Positions 61,723-64,000 of a DNA stretch of 64,000 nucleotides are shown here, piece after piece. The notes below the pieces were generated by a model. The model was not told the origin of the DNA, ran no database searches, and saw only the letters and a program-made list of their open reading frames with translations. Source of the DNA: Sphingopyxis microcysteis (GTDB lineage: Bacteria > Pseudomonadota > Alphaproteobacteria > Sphingomonadales > Sphingomonadaceae); NCBI RefSeq assembly GCF_012274265.1, contig NZ_JAANYY010000003.1, positions 680,975 through 744,974 on the forward strand. The letters are read 5' to 3'. The translations under genes and the position numbers were made by a program. Positions within the stretch are counted from its first letter, which is position 1; every line of letters begins with the position of its first letter.

Positions 61723-62067
61723 ATGGATCGCACCATCGCACTCTTTGGGAGCGATCCTGCCCTTCTCTCCTCGCTCCGGTTCGCGCTGACGCTCGACGGC
61801 TTCACGCTCTCGCAGGAGGCCAAGGAACCCGCAAGCGAGGCTTGCCTCATAATCGACCAGGACTTCCAGGGCGACGGCCTCGCCTGGCTCGCAAGCCAGC
61901 GGGCGTTGGGAAACCTGTCGCCGGCCCTCCTGCTCGTGACCCATCCCGACCGCGCCTTGCGGGCATCAGCGGCCGCGCTTGGTTGCCGACTGATCGACAA
62001 ACCGCTGACCGGTGACGAACTCACGGAAGCCCTGACCGATATATTCGCGGACCGACAAATTGCCTGA
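61723..62067 (+). CDS. Stand-alone receiver-domain protein
   Basis: 114 residues from the ATG at 61723, with GGAGGAAGGAG as a strong ribosome-binding site; the open frame extends upstream into the oxidase end. CheY-like order of strands and helices: TIALFGSDPALLSSLRFALTLDGF, CLIIDQDFQGDGLAWLASQ with phospho-acceptor candidate Asp45, LSPALLLVTHPDRALRASAAALGCRLIDKPLTGDELTEAL with the conserved Lys-Pro. The N-terminal acidic pair is reduced to one Asp (GSDP), so phosphorylation may be weak. No output domain. It could be a phosphate sink for FixL or a FixT-like brake; this is inferred from its place in the run. Confidence 0.8.
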   Translation: MDRTIALFGSDPALLSSLRFALTLDGFTLSQEAKEPASEACLIIDQDFQGDGLAWLASQRALGNLSPALLLVTHPDRALRASAAALGCRLIDKPLTGDELTEALTDIFADRQIA

Positions 62068-62105
62068 CCGGCCGCTCCCTCGCCTCCCCAAAAAAGGATT
62101 ACACA

Positions 62106-62555
62106 ATGCGCACTGCATCCGCCGAAGCCATGGTCATCGTCAAATCGACGGCCCCGGCGCTGGAAAAGCACGGGCTTGCAATCACGACGGCGATGTACGC
62201 CCGCCTGTTCCAAAACCGCGACATTGAAGCAATGTTCGATCGCGCCGCCCAGGACAGCGGCGAGCAGCCCAAGCGGCTGGCCGGAGCGATCATTGCTTAT
62301 GCGCGCAACATCGACAAGCTGCCCAATCTTGGTCCCGCCGTCTCGCGCATGGTGGCGCGTCACCTAGAAACCGGGGTCAAACCGGATCATTATCCCCATG
62401 TCGCCGAGGCGCTTCTCCCTGCTATCCGCGAGGTGCTGGGTGACGAGGTGGCGACCGACGAAGTCCTGGCGGCGTGGGGCGAAGCCTATTGGATGCTCGC
62501 CGACATTCTCATAGCGGCGGAGGCGCAGGCATATGAAGATACCGCTGCCGCATAG
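62106..62555 (+). CDS. Single-domain globin (Vitreoscilla/flavohaemoglobin type)
   Basis: 149 residues. Proximal His95 (VKPDHYPHVAEALLPAIREVLGDEVATDEVLAAWGEAYWMLADILI) matches His F8 of Vitreoscilla haemoglobin; Phe44 (EAMFDRA) fits CD1 and Gln54 (QPKRLAGAI) the E7 position. No FAD/NAD reductase domain follows, so an external reductase is needed. Probably binds O2 or detoxifies NO. Start ATG at 62106 with AAAAAAGGATTACACA. It lies 38 bases after the receiver gene. Confidence 0.93.
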   Translation: MRTASAEAMVIVKSTAPALEKHGLAITTAMYARLFQNRDIEAMFDRAAQDSGEQPKRLAGAIIAYARNIDKLPNLGPAVSRMVARHLETGVKPDHYPHVAEALLPAIREVLGDEVATDEVLAAWGEAYWMLADILIAAEAQAYEDTAAA

Positions 62556-62565
62556 GAGAACTTTG

Positions 62566-62952
62566 ATGTCGGATGAAAAGCTCTCGGAACAGGATATTAA
62601 TCACCTCATTCCGGAATTCTATAGTCGGGTGCGCGCCGATACGATCCTGGGTCCGATTTTCGACGGAGCCATCACGGACTGGCCTGATCATCTTCGCAAG
62701 CTTCAGGATTTCTGGCATTCGATCATGTTCACGAGCGGGCGCTACAAGGGACAGCCGATGGTCGCGCATGTCCGGCACGCAGAGCACATGACATCGCAGA
62801 ATTTCGAGCGCTGGCTGAGTATCTGGCGGCGTACAACCGACGAGCTGCTCGCTCCCGATGTCGCTGCAACGCTCCAGGTCAAGGCAGATCGCATCGCCGA
62901 AAGCCTGCAACTCGGGGTCCAATTTCACCGCGAGCGATCGGCGACGTCATGA
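62566..62952 (+). CDS. Group 3 truncated haemoglobin
   Basis: 128 residues from the ATG at 62566 after TAGGAGAACTTTG. The trHb3 pattern is clear: INHLIPEFYSRVRADTILGPIFDGAITDWPDHLRKLQDFWHSIMFTSGRYKGQPMVAHVRH. The pattern of PIFxxxIxDWPxHLxKLxDFWxSxMxxxGRYxGxPMxxH is diagnostic for group 3 globins such as Campylobacter Ctb, and the proximal His is in the final GQPMVAHVRHAEH-MT segment. Begins 10 bases past the stop of the first globin. It likely works with it on NO or O2. Confidence 0.92.
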   Translation: MSDEKLSEQDINHLIPEFYSRVRADTILGPIFDGAITDWPDHLRKLQDFWHSIMFTSGRYKGQPMVAHVRHAEHMTSQNFERWLSIWRRTTDELLAPDVAATLQVKADRIAESLQLGVQFHRERSATS

Positions 62953-63242
62953 CCACGGAACTGCCGCGCGACGTCAAGCCCTATAAACGCACCCCAAGCT
63001 TTACCGAAGCGACCATTCCCGCGGGCCTGCTCGGGGATCATGCGACGAAAGCCGGCACTTGGGGCCTGATCCGCGTCGAGGAAGGCCTACTGCGCTATAT
63101 AGTGAGCGACCCGCGCCGGCCGCGTCGGGTATCGATCCTGTCCGCCGGCGGTGACGCTGGCATTGTCGAGCCGACAATTATTCATTGCGTCGAACCCGTC
63201 GGATCAGTTCGCTTCCACGTCGAATTTTTCCGCGAGGAGTGA
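62949..63242 (+). CDS. DUF1971 (YeaR/TehB-like) cupin protein
   Basis: 97 residues: MTTELPRDVKPYKRTPSFTEATIPAGLLGDHATKAGTWGLIRVEEGLLRYIVSDPRRPRRVSILSAGGDAGIVEPTIIHCVEPVGSVRFHVEFFREE. TPxFxxxxIPxGLLxDHxTKxGxWGxIxVxxGxLxY and PxIxHxVxPxGxVRFxVEFxR match the DUF1971 domain of YeaR, a small cupin made under nitrosative stress in E. coli. Its start overlaps the truncated-globin stop by 4 bases (ATGA). Biochemical role unknown; NO-related by family and context. Confidence 0.9.
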   Translation: MTTELPRDVKPYKRTPSFTEATIPAGLLGDHATKAGTWGLIRVEEGLLRYIVSDPRRPRRVSILSAGGDAGIVEPTIIHCVEPVGSVRFHVEFFREE

Positions 63243-63508
63243 AACGCTGGCCGATTGGGGTCAGGCAGCTTTCAACTCCGCTTCGAGAAAAGCGGACATT
63301 CCGTGGCGGCATGACAATGCCGTGGGCCCTCGTTTCGTATCGCGGCCTGATCGGTACACTGCGCTAGATCAATCTCGGAGCTTTCTTCCGATCCCTTTCG
63401 ACAGCATCCGGTCTTACCAACAATTTTTGCGCGGGATGTCACAGCAGCGGGATCCCGCTCGTCAGGCATGTTGACGCCGATATTGGCTCAGGAAGAAAGT
63501 AAGATCAG
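63243..63508. other. Intergenic region before the AhpD-like gene
   Basis: 266 bases, no gene. Two short open frames have no family resemblance and no ribosome-binding site. The only structure I would note is the FNR/FixK-like box at 63359-63372. Confidence 0.5.
63359..63372. promoter_or_regulatory. FNR/FixK-like box CTGCGCTAGATCAA
   Basis: Compared with the FNR/FixK-type pattern TTG(A/C)N-N4-ATCAA, this 14-mer differs only at the first base. It lies 136 bases upstream of the AhpD-like start, fairly far for a class II site. No fnr or fixK gene is in the window. Confidence 0.4.
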
Positions 63509-63955
63509 ATGAAGCGGTTGAATTGGTCCGAAGTCGCTCCCGCCGGAGCGAAAGCGCTGTACGGAGTGCATCACTATGTCACCAACAGCACGGCCCTCCC
63601 TGAAGAACTGATCCACCTCGTCTTCCTCCGGGTCTCCCAGATCAACGGATGCGCTCACTGTATCGATCTGCATACCCGAGACCTTCTCAAGACCATGCCG
63701 ATCGACAAGGTCGCGCTGCTTCCGGTGTGGGACGAAGTCCCGCATCTATTCCCCGACCAGTATCGCGCGGCTCTGGCCTGGGCGGAGGAAGTCACGCGCG
63801 TCAGCGAGACCCATGCTTCCGACGAGGCCTATGTGGCAGCAGCCGAGGCATTCGAGCCGAAAGATCTTGTGGACCTGACGATCGCAATTGCGGCGATGAA
63901 CGCCTTCAACAGGCTCGGCGCACCATTCCGTCTTCCGGTTGCCGCCAAGCCCTGA
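63509..63955 (+). CDS. AhpD-like / carboxymuconolactone decarboxylase family protein
   Basis: 148 residues. The AhpD motif is complete: ELIHLVFLRVSQINGCAHCIDLHTRDLL, with the CxxC pair (Cys49-Ala-His-Cys52) and the proximal Glu and His that form the peroxidase-linked relay. The second half has ALAWAEEVTRVSE and the C-terminal LVDLTIAIAAMNAFNRLGAPFRLP. Such proteins are alkylhydroperoxidase-type redox proteins. Last gene in the window, in the same direction as the globin run but with its own promoter region. Confidence 0.9.
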   Translation: MKRLNWSEVAPAGAKALYGVHHYVTNSTALPEELIHLVFLRVSQINGCAHCIDLHTRDLLKTMPIDKVALLPVWDEVPHLFPDQYRAALAWAEEVTRVSETHASDEAYVAAAEAFEPKDLVDLTIAIAAMNAFNRLGAPFRLPVAAKP

Positions 63956-64000
63956 GGCGTCAGGGCTGCTCCTTTCGGCGTCGCGGTACAATATCAAGTC

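Noticed and set aside
63151..63474. 107-residue open frame between DUF1971 and AhpD-like genes
   Set aside because: It starts inside the DUF1971 gene in another frame, has no ribosome-binding site and no family resemblance.
54311..64000. Complete prophage at tRNA-Glu
   Set aside because: Only the integrase is phage-like; no capsid, tail, portal, terminase or repressor genes appear up to the window end.

Overview
The window is chromosomal DNA of a GC-rich alphaproteobacterium. Gene content and order (ubiquinone hydroxylase / ftsK / lolA / xth / ribA, a long RibA with a worn-out RibB half, hom and glpX close to recJ, PutA with a divergent Lrp-type regulator, an SdsA-like alkylsulfatase) point to the order Sphingomonadales, most likely a Sphingopyxis-like organism. 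The genus is an inference.

Layout. 1-12,150 is mostly housekeeping: a UbiH-type monooxygenase, the FtsK translocase, LolA, exonuclease III, GTP cyclohydrolase II, a LytS/LytTR two-component pair, an HxlR-type regulator and the bifunctional (p)ppGpp enzyme. 12,150-21,846 is a compact four-gene minus-strand operon. It encodes a pentahaem-like cytochrome, a lipoprotein with two GlcG/HbpS domains, an outer-membrane beta-barrel, and a 1442-residue protein joining ten CxxCH motifs to LVIVD-type repeats. This looks like an undescribed trans-envelope electron conduit. It follows gdhA in the same direction, and a CcmI/NrfG-like TPR protein (cytochrome c maturation style) lies beyond gdhA. 24,500-45,600 carries putA and its regulator, tRNA-Gly(CCC), a transglutaminase-like protein, two MFS carriers, a CinA-like protein, a GST, a Bax-inhibitor-1 family protein, ThpR, a low-molecular-weight phosphatase, SodC, the TonB/ExbB/ExbD/ExbD energiser, homoserine dehydrogenase and GlpX. 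45,600-54,231 has an orphan membrane protein of unusual base composition, a flavodoxin-like protein, an alkylsulfatase, two bacterial-PH-domain proteins and RecJ.

At 54,311 a tRNA-Glu(TTC) is followed at once by a tyrosine recombinase, and everything to the right edge looks like a genomic island whose far end lies outside the window. It carries a short-chain dehydrogenase broken by one in-frame TAG, an NTF2-like protein, a LysR regulator, and then a respiratory stress module. That module is FixL (haem PAS) and FixJ facing an alternative oxidase, followed by a single-domain receiver, a single-domain globin, a group-3 truncated globin and a DUF1971 protein in one tight run, with an AhpD-like protein after it. 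Read together, this is an oxygen/NO-sensed module supplying an inhibitor-resistant quinol oxidase and gas-binding globins.

Many intergenic gaps hold long imperfect inverted repeats of about 70-190 bp that fall into a few sequence families, one cut off at base 1. No rRNA, CRISPR array, IS element or complete prophage is visible. Where the longest open frame begins upstream of a credible start, the start was chosen from family alignment, signal peptide and ribosome-binding site.
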